Below are positions 50,201 to 62,490 of a stretch of 64,000 bases of DNA, one piece after another (positions within the stretch are counted from its first letter, which is position 1; each line of letters opens with the position of its first letter). A model generated the notes under the pieces. It saw only the letters and a list, made by a program, of their open reading frames with translations, was not told where the DNA came from and did no database searches. A program made the translations under genes and the position numbers. Origin of the DNA: Tamarix chinensis (lineage: Eukaryota > Streptophyta > Magnoliopsida > Caryophyllales > Tamaricaceae); contig CM060177.1 in NCBI GenBank assembly GCA_030549775.1, positions 47,146,244-47,210,243 of the forward strand. The letters run 5' to 3'.

Positions 50201-50779
50201 TAGAAGGAATCTTTCATCTACTTAGAATCATGACTGAGATCAAAGCATTAATCTCAGAAGTGGGCACAGGAGAGAGGTGGAAGAAGATAATGCTAATGTT
50301 ATATCTCCCCCTCAATTGTCCCAATTGATCTCTAGATTGATTGAAGGAAATATTTTAGGATAAACTCATCATTAAAATGGGTAGGAATCTCTTGAAGACA
50401 AATTAACATGTGTTGGTAAAATTCCATTTTAGTTTAAGAGATTCTTCAGAAAATGTAGCTCAAAAAATATTACTCGCTCGACAAACCAGTCACTGAGTTT
50501 GGGCCAATCAATCAACTGTTCTACAAACCAGTCAATTAGTTCTCCCAACTAGTAGATTAGTTTTATTGAGAAAACCTAATTTGCCAAAACAACAAACCGG
50601 TCGATTGGTTCATGGAACAAGTCAATTGATTTGCCTAAAAAACTCAATGGACTCCCATTTTTAACATGATTTCAAATCAAATTTTGGCTCAAACCAAATC
50701 ATAACATTAAATCAAAATCAAAGGTACAACATTAGCAACATTCTCATTCAACCATTTCATAAAAATGTGGTGTATTATA
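47205..50779 (-). repeat. T2 3' LTR
   Basis: The plus-strand left edge is TGTAACAACTCC and the right edge GGTGTATTATA. It contains short AGTCCAGGCC-like repeats (48,270-48,400) and an array of palindromic ACCAGTCGATTGGT-type motifs at 49,010-49,330 and 50,475-50,650 (for example 49,146-49,159 and 50,596-50,609). Confidence 0.75.
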
Positions 50780-50805
50780 ACACTACTTCCTTAAAAAGAA
50801 TGCAT
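50780..50805 (-). other. T2 polypurine tract
   Basis: Minus strand: CTTTTTAAGGAAGTAGTGT just before the LTR, the eroded equivalent of T1's TTTTAAGGGGGTAGTGT. Confidence 0.6.
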
Positions 50806-50929
50806 CTTCAAAGCCTATAACAATCCATTGACATCATTACACACAAGTCAAACACTCATCATATTCACATTTAAGGAAAAGGGGTACTACCCCCTTAAAG
50901 AAAAAGGTTTACACTTAAGATAATAAATA

Positions 50930-51150
50930 TGAAAACAACTCTTGATACTTAGCTAAAATTTCCTACTCGGCTTCCCAAATGGCCTCCTCTATACCATGCC
51001 TTGACTAAAGAGATTTCACTAAAGGAATGGTCTTCATATGCATCTCTCTCATCTTTGTGTCTAGAATGCTCACTGATAGCTCTTCATAAATCAAAGACTT
51101 ATCGAGTTCTAGCAACTCTGGTTGGATAACGTGCGAAGGATTTGCTACAC
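50930..51150 (-). pseudogene. T2 chromodomain remnant
   Basis: The minus strand reads LIYEELSVSILDTKMREMHMKTIPLVKSL, a stop, then SRHGIEEAIWEAE, a stop, then EILAKYQELF. The EEAxWExE...YxxLF pattern is the C-terminal chromodomain of chromoviruses, which in active elements steers integration to heterochromatin. It is the clearest chromodomain in the window and the main reason for the lineage call. Confidence 0.75.
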
Positions 51151-51160
51151 ACTTCCTTAA

Positions 51161-52180
51161 CTACGATATATGAAAGTAGTTGTGAACATATGACAACTCC
51201 ATTAGTAGAGCTAAGCGATAAGCGACTTCACCGACATGGTCCAGTATCTCGTATGGTCTAATGTACCTCAGAATAAGTTTATCCTTCCTACTGAACTTCA
51301 TGACTCCGTTGGTGGGAGAGACCATAAAAAGGACTTTGTCACCTCCCATGTAACCATTAGTTTGTCTTTTCAAAATTACATAGCTCTTTTGTCAGTCTTA
51401 GGCAACTCTCATCTGGTCTTGAATCAAATGGATGTGCTTAGTGGTCTCCTCAACCATCTTAGGTCCTAACACAATTGTGTTGCTGGTGTCATTCCAACAC
51501 AATGGACTACGACACTTCCTCCTATACAAGGCTTCAAAAGGTGCCATCTTGATTTTGGCATAGTAACTATTGTTATAGGAGAACTCAATCAAGTCCAGAC
51601 GATCTTTCCAACTTCCCCTAAATTCTAACACACACACTCGAAGCATGTAGTCTAGATTTTGAATGGTCCTCTCAGTCTAATCATTCGTACCTTGGTGAAT
51701 AGTTATACTCAACTTTAGTTGAGTACTGAAGGCGGCTTACAATTTCTACCAAAAGTGTGATCAGAACCTTGAGCCTTGATCAGACACAATGTCCTTAGGA
51801 AATCCATGTAGTCTCACCACGTGCTTTCTATAAGCACTAGGTAGTTGCTCCAAGCTCCATGCCGTTTCATTGGTGTTAACACGATTAACTTAGTCAAATT
51901 ATCCACAACGACCTATATGGAATTAAAACCACTATTATTCATTGGAAGGCCAACCACGTAGTCCATTGATGTGTTGTCCCACATCCACTTGGGAACTTGC
52001 AATAACCCTGCCGGTCTCTTGTGCTCGATCTTAACCTTTTGACAAGTTAGACATTGAGCAACAAACTTTGCCACTTCTTGCTTTCTGCGGGGCTACTAAT
52101 ATATCTTCTTCAGATCCTTGTACAAATTATCTCCTTCTAAGTGAACAGTATAAGTAGTACAATGTCCTTTCCTAAGGATC
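51161..52180 (-). pseudogene. T2 integrase remnant
   Basis: Fragments read MLRVCVLEFRGSWKDRLDLIEFSYNN, KMAPFEALYRRKCRSPLCW (51,646-51,398) and GDKVLFMVSPTNGVMKFSRKDKLILRYIRPYEIL (51,373-51,161). The catalytic core upstream (51,700-52,130) is frameshifted. A Cassandra insertion at 52,184 separates it from the RNase H side. Confidence 0.8.
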
Positions 52181-52183
52181 CTT

Positions 52184-52704
52184 TATAACACCTCGAGTCG
52201 ATACAACCACTTGAGGGCTACCTTGGAGTGGTTTTGGATTGATCGGCTGGCCCCACAGATCAACATGATTCCTTTCACCACATTTTTTCCTCACTCACAT
52301 AATTCTCGAGAAATTTTAGAAAATTTCTAAAACTTCCCAAGAGGGTCACCCATCCTAAAAATTGCTCTACGGTCAACACACTTAACTGTGGATTTCCTAA
52401 GATGGAATCACCAAAAGGATGGTATACCATGATAATATAAGTACCCAAATCAATCATTATAACACTCCACTAATTTTGGGGTATTACATTCATCCCCACT
52501 CAAAGAACATAATGTCCTCATTGCACCTTAACCACTAGTTGTCTCAATACAATTTATCTCAAGAGTTGTCCTGCTACGTGGCCGATCCTAAAAATTATTC
52601 CACGGCCAGCACGCTTAACTATAGAGTTCTTAGGATGGTATACCATTTTAATATAAGTAGCCAAATCAATCCTTACAACACTCTGCTCAATTTAGGGCAT
52701 TACA
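52184..52704 (-). mobile_element. Cassandra TRIM nested in T2
   Basis: On the minus strand the 5' LTR (52,704 to about 52,555, shortened) and the 3' LTR (52,488-52,184, about 305 bp) both start TGTAAT(A/G)CCC, and the complete one ends GAGGTGTTATA. 5S-rRNA-like segments are at 52,332-52,395 (ACAGTTAAGTGTGTTG and GGATGGGTGACCCTCTTGGG) and 52,583-52,630 (TTAAGCGTGCTGG). The internal region survives as about 70 bp ending in a purine-rich GAGTGGGGATGAA. Flanks TCCTT (52,179-52,183) and TCCTC (52,705-52,709) are an aged 5-bp target duplication. It was inserted after T2. Confidence 0.8.
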
Positions 52705-53159
52705 TCCTCATTTTAAGCTCCACATATCCTTATAGCACACACTATCTACCACAGTACTTGATACTGCTATCCTTGTAGACCTAGAATTCTTCAGCTCTAC
52801 CTTCTACAATACTACTTAGAATTATCTCAAGCTTAACATCACCAACTTGGGTAGCTCAGATCTCCTCAAAAATTGAAGGTGTAATGGTGAGTATGCTCAT
52901 TCTTGCCTCTGGACTCCTAATAGTGATAATTTCGACCTCCATCTTCCTAATCTCTCAGCACAAATGATCAAATAATACAATCGTGCCTAAGGAATGTGAT
53001 GTCATTTGGCTAAATGCATCTACCACCACATTGGCTTTACCCTCATGGTTGGTCAATTCGAGGTCATAATCATTGATCAACTCCAACCATCGACATTATC
53101 TCAGGTTCAACTCCTATTAGGTGAAGATGTACCTGATATTCTTATGGTTATTGTGGAAC

Positions 53160-53400
53160 TCGTGTTGAATTCCATAGAGATAACGTCTCTAGATCTTAAG
53201 AGAAAATGCTACTGTAACAAGCTCTATGTCATATGTTGGGTAGTTTTGTTCATGCAGCTTTAGTTATCATGAGGCATAAGCCACACCCTTCCATGTTGGA
53301 TCAGCATGCATCCTAGTCCAAGCTTGGAAGCATTAGCGTACACCTCAAAACCATCAAACCCACTTGGTAATGTAAGCACTAGGGCTGAAGTCAAATATCT
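53160..53400 (-). pseudogene. T2 RNase H remnant
   Basis: The minus strand reads SALVLTLPSGFDGFEVYANASKLGLGCMLIQHGRV. The catalytic Asp of the usual (S/C)DAS motif is replaced by Asn (ANAS). Frameshifts follow. Confidence 0.75.
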
Positions 53401-53466
53401 CTTCAAATCCTCGAAATCTTCACTACACTTCTCATTCTACTAGAAATGTGTAGCCTTCTTTAACAA

Positions 53467-54240
53467 TTACATCAATGATTGAGCAATCTTGGAGAAGTCT
53501 GCCATGAACCAATGGTAGTAACCAGCTAACTCTAGAAAACTATGCACTTCCTTGACATAAGTGGGTGCTAACCACTTTGAAAGAGCTTGAATCTTGACAC
53601 GATTCACTGCCACACCATCCTTAGAGACCACATGACCAAGGAAAGCCACTTGATCTTACTAGAAATCATACTTTGAGAGTTTGGCATACAGGTGGTGTGA
53701 TCTTAGGAATACCAAAGTCTGTCCCAAATGTTATTCATACATCTCTTGATCGCGGGAGTAGATGAGGATGTCATTGATGAACAACATGCTGAAATGGTTC
53801 AAGAAATGGTAAAAGATTTGGTTCATGAGGGACATAAAAGCTGTTGGCACATTATTGAGTCTGAAGGGCATTACTATGAACTCATAATGGCTATACCTTG
53901 TCCAAAAAGTAATCTCAAGGATTTCTTGTTCTACTATCTTCAATTGATGATAGCCTGATTAGAAATCAATGTTAGGGTACACCTTGTCTCCCTTAAGTTG
54001 ATCGAATATGTCATTAATCCTTGGCAGTGGATAGCGGTTCTTTATTGTCACCTAGTTTAACTCATGGTAATCAATGTACAACCTCACGCTCCTATCCTTT
54101 TTTTTATGAATAGAACTCTTGCTCCCTATGATGATATGCTTGGTTGGATATAACTATTCTCCAAAATCTTCTCCAACTGGGCCTTGAGTTCTTTCATCTT
54201 ATTAGGTGACATAGGGTACTAAGCCTTATATACTAGCTCT
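53467..54240 (-). pseudogene. T2 reverse transcriptase remnant
   Basis: The frame 53,943-53,731 reads TFWTRYSHYEFIVMPFRLNNVPTAFMSLMNQIF and FINDILIYS, where the catalytic FIDD box has become FIND. 53,649-53,467 reads FLGHVVSKDGVAV, KWLAPTYVKEVHSFLELAGYYHWFM. The upstream fingers region (54,000-54,200) is frameshifted. Confidence 0.85.
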
Positions 54241-54489
54241 ATTCCTGGTAGCATGTCCACGGTGAACTTGACTTCACAAAATGGTGACATTCCTGAGATA
54301 TCCTTAGGGAATACATTTGGAAATTCACGAACCACCGCCATCTACACCAAGGGCATATTAGTTTCTTAAATGTTTCAAACACTACACATATAGAGCAGAT
54401 ACCCCTTACGTACAATGTTACCATTGACATGATCCTTATAGAGGGATTATGTTCACACTTCTGGTATGAAACCATGATACCCTTTAGTC

Positions 54490-54880
54490 CTCGCATGACC
54501 ATGTGTTCTTGTGTACAATCGATCAAATCTTAGTACTTCCTTAGGATATCTATCTTGACAATTACATCAAAATCACACAACTCCAGTTGTACAAGGTTAA
54601 ATGAAAATTCTATTCCTCCCACTACCAATTCAAGTCCTTTGTACAACCTACAACATGTAACCCTATCCCCCAAATGCAATATATTAGAAGTAAAAATACT
54701 ACTAGAGGGAGATAAGGCAACTCTAGCTACAAATACAGATGCTTCGAAAGAGTGAGATGCACTAAAATCAAACAACACGCAAGTAGAATGACTAGTCACA
54801 GTGAGCATACCGGTCACCACAATGGACAAGCATTCTACCTTTGCCTAACTTATCACGTTCATGCCTCCTATTGATGGAAA
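54490..54880 (-). pseudogene. T2 aspartic protease remnant
   Basis: The frame 54,829-54,530 reads VVTGMLTVTSHSTCVLFDFSASHSF, where the active-site D(S/T)GASHSF is changed to DFSASHSF. It ends FDVIVKIDILRKY, in place of the usual FDVILGMDWL. The active site is therefore lost. Confidence 0.75.
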
Positions 54881-54889
54881 TACTAGGAT

Positions 54890-56000
54890 ACTAGCTGATC
54901 CCTACCCTTGTTAAAAAGGGTAAGGCTTCAGACCTCTAAGCTGACTATCTCGACTAGTGGCATTGGCTGGTGATAGAGGAACTCTATGTATCTATGGTAG
55001 TGGATGTTAGATAAACCTTGTGCTCTGATTTCTAATTTGGTTCTTCTATATGTTACCGCTGCTAACCCATTACTCATATTCCTTGTATCCCACCATACCA
55101 CATCCATGGCATGTCACCTTGTTACCTCTACAGTCAACCCTTGGGTTATCTGACCCACATCTCTTGTAGTGATAGTGCTTCTCCTTGGCACGAACCCTAG
55201 GCAACCCTCTAGATCGGGGTATAAACCCCATGCTCCAACCAAATCTTGGCAGTAGGCTACCTCCTGAAAAGGCCTTCTTCTTGTCACTAGGATGCTAGCA
55301 ACCCTCAAATTTCCTCTCGCCCCCTGACTAAGCATTCGGGGTCTGAATGAATCAGGATACCTCTAAGGCTTGTTCATACATCCCTACCATGTCTGGTAGG
55401 GGGACTTCCACCAACAGCTCTAACTATTAGATCCCCAGTCCTATCTTGAAATGGTAAACTTGTATCAATAGGTCTAACTAGACTAAGTCTATGAATCAAG
55501 TATAATACTCCTCAATGGAGATGCCCCTGGCCGAAGCACCATGAACTCGTCATACTTCTTCATGCACAGGTGAGTAGGGTCAAATAAGATCGCAATGCCT
55601 CCAGGAATGCTCCCTTTCTCCTATTTTCTCCACTCCTATATTGGACACTCCTCCACCAAGGGTCTTCCCTTCCTCTTAAGTAGTAGACGAACACATCTAC
55701 CCTCCTGTCTCCCATACAACTGTAGGCAGTAAAGGTCTTTTCCATGTCCCTAACCAATTGTTCCATGATGTTAGGTTCCTTCTAACCCTCAAAGATTAGC
55801 AGGTGATGATGCCTAGCCCTCCGAAGCCAATCCTCCAGAGCAAGTGCAGCTACCGACATCGGTGGAGGTTGAGGTGCTTGGATCTAGCCCTCCATATAAG
55901 CTCCGACAATATTCATAAATGCCTCAATATGTTTATAGCAGTAGTTAGTGGCCATTAGTTAGGGATAGAATTTAGTGTACTGAGTACCAAAACTTGGACA
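54890..56000 (-). pseudogene. T2 gag remnant
   Basis: The minus strand reads ALEDWLRRARHHHLLIFEG, NIMEQLVRDMEKTFTAYSCMGDRRVDVFVYYLRGREDPWWRSVQY (55,850-55,560), which is the retrotransposon gag domain with its conserved WW pair. Zinc-knuckle-like KRCGSDNPRVDCRGN and CHGCGMVGYKEYE appear at about 55,180-55,080. Several stops interrupt it. Confidence 0.8.
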
Positions 56001-56311
56001 ACAATAATCATATACCTATCTATACCATATTTCCACCCTACTCACACTTATGAACATTCTAGGTTAGAAAATAATTAACCTTGTTGGGAAAATCAAGGAA
56101 ATGGGATTTCAAATCAAGACTGATACCATCCTATGGCATCAACCTAAAATTATTTTAGAAAGTAAAGCATTTTTAGGAAAGGATTTGATAAAACTTAGGG
56201 AATTAGCCAACTTAATTTTGAAAGTAGTGGATTTTTGTAAAAATGCTTTGATAAAAACCTATGGTATCAGTTTAATAATTTGTAAAAGTGGAAAGAGTTT
56301 TTCAAGGAAAA

Positions 56312-56323
56312 TCTATGATACCA
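56312..56323 (-). other. T2 primer-binding site
   Basis: The minus strand reads TGGTATCATAGA three bases after the LTR edge. This matches the TGGTATCAGAGC site for initiator Met tRNA at 10 of 12 bases. Confidence 0.8.
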
Positions 56324-56326
56324 ACA

Positions 56327-58027
56327 TGTAACACCCTAATATTCACTACTAAAATTTTTTGTTTAAGACATTGCAGAAGCTGAAAACACACGTAGGAAAA
56401 ACGGGGTGTTACCACCATATTTGACATAGGATAGACGTTCACCTCCTATCCTATATTAGATACAAGGTTAAAATTAACCAAAATATTTAAAACAATAGAG
56501 TGTGGAAATAAAGATTACATAAAAATTTAAATGATCATTTACATTGGAGGACCATAATGCTGTCTGACCAAAATATTACAAAACATATGTGGATAAAGTA
56601 CATGCCACAATAAAATGAGTTAGGGTGTGGCACCGAATTTAAAATATCAGTTCACCACAGACCCTACCAAAAACCTCAGGATATCCTTGTTCTCAATCCC
56701 CGACCTAACTAAGGTAGGCCCTCTACTAGACATCCCCAAAGACCTACACATGGACCTCTACTCGTAGGAATGAGTAAGGGACCAAGCAGATGGGCACATC
56801 AGTACACTATATACTGAGTAAGCAAAGTTACTCCCTCAACATAAACACAAGCATGTTAATCTATTGTACATGGATATAAAATACAAAATGCATCATGGTA
56901 AAGATATATATATAATGATAGGATTACATAAGGATATACTATCATGCATAATTCCAACAAGGCAGAATATGCCATGCTTGGTTTCACATCCTCATCTCAC
57001 AAGCACTTACAATAGTAAGGAAAATCCAAACAATCTCTAGGGTTTATTTTCAATTACTCAATCCTAGTTTACCTAGCCCCTCCTCTACTACTTCTTTAGC
57101 CCTAATTTTCCATAATCAGGCATACTTTACTATGATTATCCATCCCCTAAACTTTTATAGCCTAACACCCCTATTTCGTACATGTGATAATAATCTATCC
57201 CTAGAGTTTCATGCTTTGACCCACCAAAACCCTAGTTACACCTTTTTAGTAACCTATCATCCCTTACCATTTCAAGGACTCACCAAATGTAAAAATCTAC
57301 CCAAAATTATAATCACTAACCCCCATATCCACTATTAACAACCAACCTTTACTTTAATCACCCCTAGTCATAGCTCTTATTAGGTTTGACTCACCCCATG
57401 CATTATTAACCCTCCCTATACTGCGTTTACCTTAGACCTCTTCATTTTAGCATATTTATTTTGTATAGCATATCTAATTGATATTAGGCCAAATTTCACC
57501 CTAGAGTTCCCCATATGCCACTTTTCACAATGTTGACCGAAATTCCCCTAAGTCTCGGAACCCTACCTAAGTCACGTGGTATCTAACATAAGCACTCACC
57601 AACTTTTCAAACATGAAGTACCACAAAATAGAAATACACGTCAACACTTAAACCAAAACAATAATGTTAGCACATCTTCTTACCTTTAGTCATTGCCAAG
57701 CCAAACTGCACATACGACCCTAGACCATCTAAAATTTCATGCATGTCTTTACTTAGCACATAATAAGGTTATATTTTTTTTAAAAAAAGGCCCTAGCTAT
57801 TACTACACCCTTACTGAAATGAATTCCGTCTCTAAGAACAAATAACTTACGCCCCCTCTCTTACTGTCACCAAAATAAAAACTAGAAAATGGACCAGAAT
57901 GGGGAAGAAAAATGGTGTGGTAGTGGCAGCGTAGTGGCAACGACCAATTTTGGTGGAAAAGGTGGGGGGTTAGTAGCTTGGGGTCAAGGGTGGTGTTAGC
58001 ACCATCATAGGCTAGTTGGGGGGGATT
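56327..58027 (-). repeat. T2 5' LTR, mosaic and interrupted
   Basis: From 56,327 (TGTAACACCC) to about 57,065 it aligns with 47,205-47,955 of the T2 3' LTR. From there on it no longer follows that LTR. Instead, around 57,780-58,020, it resembles the promoter-side part of the LTR at 39,273-43,655. It ends where the next solo LTR begins. Confidence 0.7.
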
Positions 58028-61000
58028 TTAACACCCCCGTTTTTTTCACTACTAAAAATTTTCATTTGAAAATATTACAAAAGCAGAAATACTAAAACAC
58101 AACTCATGAAAACGGGGTGTTACCATCTTATCTAACATAAGATGAGCGCCTCATCGCCTACCTTGCACTAGACACAAGGCTAAGTATCCAACCAAATCAA
58201 AACATAAGGAAACTAGAGTGTGCAAGATAAGAAAATCCTTGTTTACAACCCAGGGTTACATAGGCCCAAATTCATATAAGGTACGTACAAGGAAGATAAG
58301 TTGTCTAACTAAAGAAATCAAATTCATACAGGGTACATCATGGTCGATCAATGACCACAAGAAAATATTTGGGAAAAACCTACCATCGACAACCCAAGAT
58401 TTATAAGAGGAGGATGGACCACTAAATGCTCGTACTCAAGAAAAGCCTGCAACCAACCATTTGCTCATGGGAATGAGTATGGGATTACAACAACAAACCC
58501 ATCAGTATGCATACATACTGAGTAGACTAATATACCACTATCATGTAGATATTGGTACAAGGAAGATCCGTACAACATACTCATGGCACAACTTATCGAA
58601 ATGTGCATGTGACTTTCCTCTCATGTCATTCACGTTCAATGACATGGGTCATGCAAGTTATGAGTGGATCCTCTTAAGCATGTAAAGTTATAATAATATC
58701 AACATACCAGGTTATATAACTTTTTAACATGCATATTAGCTACTCATGGGTCATTAAGTACTCAAATTATCCATTTCACAATAGGTAGAGCATAACTTGC
58801 GTGGTGATAGGAAAGCATGAATTTATGTACAACTTATAACCATGGATGAATCATGAGCATTATAATAATAAAGCATGTGATAACTCATGGATCATTCTAG
58901 GTTGTAGGCATGTACAATAATAGACATCCTAGAGGGTATATGATTAGCATCAAATTCTAAGTAGGTGAGTATAAGGCATAACACTTATTCACAGCTTAAA
59001 CAAGGTGTAAGCTCTCAAGTATTCATAAGGCAAAGAGGATTCCATGTTAAGTATCCATAATCATGTAACATGATCGAGCTGGTTACTTCCACCTTAAATC
59101 TCATTCTGATCATAATCTTACTTATATAAAATGGAATTTATTTACTAAATCCTTATGCATTAAGTGAGTATGTACTTACTTTACCCTAAGTTCTTGAGCA
59201 AGGTGGGATTATTCCTAATGGTCTCTCAATACCATGAAAGCATTCAAAATAGTGGAAATAGAATCCTAAACTATGTTAAGGAAAAATAATGGACATAAGT
59301 CCAGGTTCCTACCAAATTAAAAATGGTCCAAAGTTCTAGCTAATGCCAAGAAAACCTGATAAAAATAAGTCTGGGTTCTAGTTAAAGTAACAATAGACCA
59401 AAGTTCATATCCATCTTGTGGTGACCAGATCCTTTAGTATCGATATCCCTAGTACATCATTAGTGTCTAGAGTAGGAAAGGATCTAGAATCGATGAGGAT
59501 CCCTGGATCAACTAGGATCCCTCTCAAAGGCAAAAAGCACCCAAAGGCAGACTAGCCCCAAGTAACTAATCGAGGATCGAATAATCCAAACCTTTTATAG
59601 TGCTCATTCCACTTTAAGTGATTAGTGCCTTATTAGTTCGGAAAGTTCCTATCACAAAAGCCCACAACAATATCAAACCAAGGATACAAGCCCTTTTTCA
59701 TTCAATACACCTATGTAGGATTCTTATATCAACCAGTGTTCCCATTTAGGTTCTCTTCAAGACATTATTCCATTACACCATTCATTATGCTAAAGAGTGG
59801 AATTATCACATGATAAAAATACCTATAATGATCTAAGCCTATCATTGAATTTCCATTCATTCTCTTGTTCATAGTTCAACTCTAGCTCATGCTAAGGTCA
59901 AGATCACAGTTTATTATTCAATTATAGACTTACCCAGTTATTAAGGATGTTCAAATTAATTTCCTAAGGTCAAGATGGATGTCCAATTATAGGTAGATTA
60001 GAGTCCAATCCTAACTTACAACTATTTATTAATCTATTTCATTAACTAGGTGAAAATTACTAATCGTAGGTAAGGTTAACTCAAGCCATCCTATATGATT
60101 GTATTATTTTCTTTTATCTTTGCTAAGTAATTTCACTTATGAGGTTCTCATTTTAGGGCCATGATATAAGTTACTAGTGGTCTATCATCCACCATTTTAA
60201 TCCATTACATCAGTATTAACCATAAGGAGAGTCCATTTTTAGTTATGTGATCATCTTTTCATATTTTATTCAAAATGATGGCCAACGACTACACTAAGGT
60301 CAAGCATTGAATGTTTTCTTTTTATTGCCTTTAATCCATTATTTTAATTCATTAATCTATATAATATCATGGCTATCAACCTCCTATATCATAATCCAAG
60401 CATAAGAAAATTTAGATATCACATTCGGGAAGAAAACATGCAAAAAAAAAAAAGCAAAACTGGCCTAAACTAAGCGATTGGTTTCAAAAACTAATTGACG
60501 AGTCTTGTAAACCAATCACTTGGTTTCATGAACTAGTTGATTGTTCAGGATGTTGTCAACGTCCTAGTGGTAGAAAATTGGTCGATCTGTTAGCCTTACT
60601 AGTAAGCTATTTTAAGGACCAACTGATCGGTTTGGCCATACTAATCAATGGGTCTAACAAGAGGTTAAGACTTCTAGATTTGTAGGTCAACTAGTCAATC
60701 CGTTGTCCCAACCTGTTAATTGTTCTAGGAACCAGTTGATCATTTTGGTCAAACCATTCGATCGGTTTAAGCGATTGGTTTCAAAAACCAATTGACGGGT
60801 CTCGCAAACCAATCATTTGGTTTCATGGGCTAGTCGATCGGTCAGGATGCTGTCAACGTCCTAGTGGTAGAAAACTGGTCAATCTATTAGCCTTACTAGT
60901 CATCTATTCTAAGGACCAGTTGATCGGTTTGGTCATACTGGTCAATGGGTCTAACAAGAGGTTAAGACTTCTAGATTTGCAGGTCAACTAGTCAATCGGT

Positions 61001-62490
61001 TGTCCCAACCTGTCAATTATTCTAGGAACCAATTGATCATTTTGGTCAAACCATTCGATTGGTTTAAATCCCTAAGCAAAATCCCTAAAGTCATAAACCA
61101 ACTAGTAGATTAGTCTGCCAAACTAGTTGATTGGTCTTGGAGACAAGTTGATTGGTTTGGACAAAAGCATCCTACAAAAACACCTATTACACATAATTAA
61201 ATTCCATAACTTGTTCAATCGAATCCAAACATTAGATGCAGGTCATTCAAGGTATTTTATAGATAATATTCATGAGTCAACATTCTACATACCAACATTA
61301 TTCTAGAATTTGTAACAAGACATGCTGGCCTATTTTGAACTTATTCTAGGAAATCATGCATTCATATTCTCTTCTTACTAGGCCATTATGCAACAAGTCC
61401 AATCCATATATCATTATCACTTAAAACACCTAGAACATCAATAAGGTTTCAAAATCCATGCTTATAGACTTGAAGCCCAAGCATATGAATCTCCAAGCCA
61501 AGCCCGATACTAACCCATTTGTACATTCCATATTAACTAATGTAGGCACATGGTCATCTTTAATAAGTAAAATACTACAGACATATAACACTCATATTTC
61601 ACTTAACCATACCATTTCTACAATAAAAAGGGAAGATAATGATTTACCTTAAAAGTTGAGCAATACACCAAGAGCACAACTCCCTGAAATCTTAATTTTT
61701 TTACCTACACTGAAATACCTTCCTAGAAAACCTAGTTAAACTTAGTGAAAATCTTTCTAAAATCATACAAAAAGGATTTAATGATATCATAGACCTATAA
61801 GTGGAATTTAGTGAAAACCCACCTTTTAGAGTGAAAAATAGAAAGTAACCAAGGTGAAATTCAACCCTCACTCTTTTCCCCAATCTAACTCTATCTAGTT
61901 TAAAATTAAAAGAAGAAGGAGCTAGGAAGAGGAATAGAAGAGGTAGAGATGACCAAAATGCAACCATAGAGAAAGGAAAATGGTAACACAAATGTGAATA
62001 AAATAGGGTATTTCGGAGGTTAGGGAATAAGAGAGAAAATGAGAACTTTGTGTCCGAATCACTAAGGTTTCTAATAAAAGGAGAAGGGTAAGGGAGTGTA
62101 TAAATTGAGACTCTCAAACCCCAATCTAAATTAAAGATTCAAAGTGTAGGTTTTCAAAGTTTCAAGCTGACACTTTTCTACCTTGAAGTAGTTTGGTGAA
62201 ATTATAAGGTTCTAGGCAATGTGCCTTATAAATTTTGAACATAAGAAATGCATAATAACATAAATGGATGAGAATCAAAGCTCAGAAAATCTAATAAGGT
62301 TGTAGATGCATAAAATTTACTTAGTGATCTTGTAGAAAAGAGAGATAATAGGGAGGAAGAAGAAGATAAATGAGCTGAGGGCTAAAAAGTGACTCTTCAT
62401 GTATTCCTCCCTAGTGAATCCATTAAAAATAATCAAAATAGGCCAATTAGATTATCACACATTAAGGACTCTAAAAAGTGAGGTATTACA
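58028..62490 (-). mobile_element. Solo LTR of the T2-related family (4463 bp)
   Basis: The plus-strand left edge TTAACACCCCC (for TGTAACACCCC) and the right edge GAGGTATTACA fit the family. Flanking GGATT (58,023-58,027) and GGAAT (62,491-62,495) match at four of five positions. The block around 59,440-59,590 (TAGTACATCATTAGTGTCTA, CTAATCGAGGAT) matches 48,430-48,560 in the T2 LTR. A 297-bp tandem duplication (60,471-61,065) consists of palindromic TCGATTGGT-type motifs. Confidence 0.7.
60471..61065. repeat. 297-bp tandem duplication of palindrome-rich LTR sequence
   Basis: Unit 1 (60,471-60,767) and unit 2 (60,768-61,065) both begin TAAGCGATTGGTTTCAAAAA and share GTCAACGTCCTAGTGGTAGA and CTAACAAGAGGTTAAGACTT. 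Each is dense in ACC(A/G)NTCGATTGGT-like palindromes. Confidence 0.85.

Larger units (their letters stand above)
47205..58027 (-). mobile_element. T2: decayed Tekay/Del-type chromovirus carrying a nested Cassandra
   Basis: The left LTR (47,205-50,779) and the start of the right LTR (from 56,327) are homologous, with the primer-binding site and polypurine tract in place. Between them, on the minus strand, are gag, protease, RT, RNase H, integrase and chromodomain remnants in chromovirus order. All are broken by stops, and a Cassandra element sits at 52,184-52,704. LTR divergence by eye is large, so the insertion is old. The right LTR is mosaic and interrupted by another solo LTR at 58,028. Confidence 0.8.
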
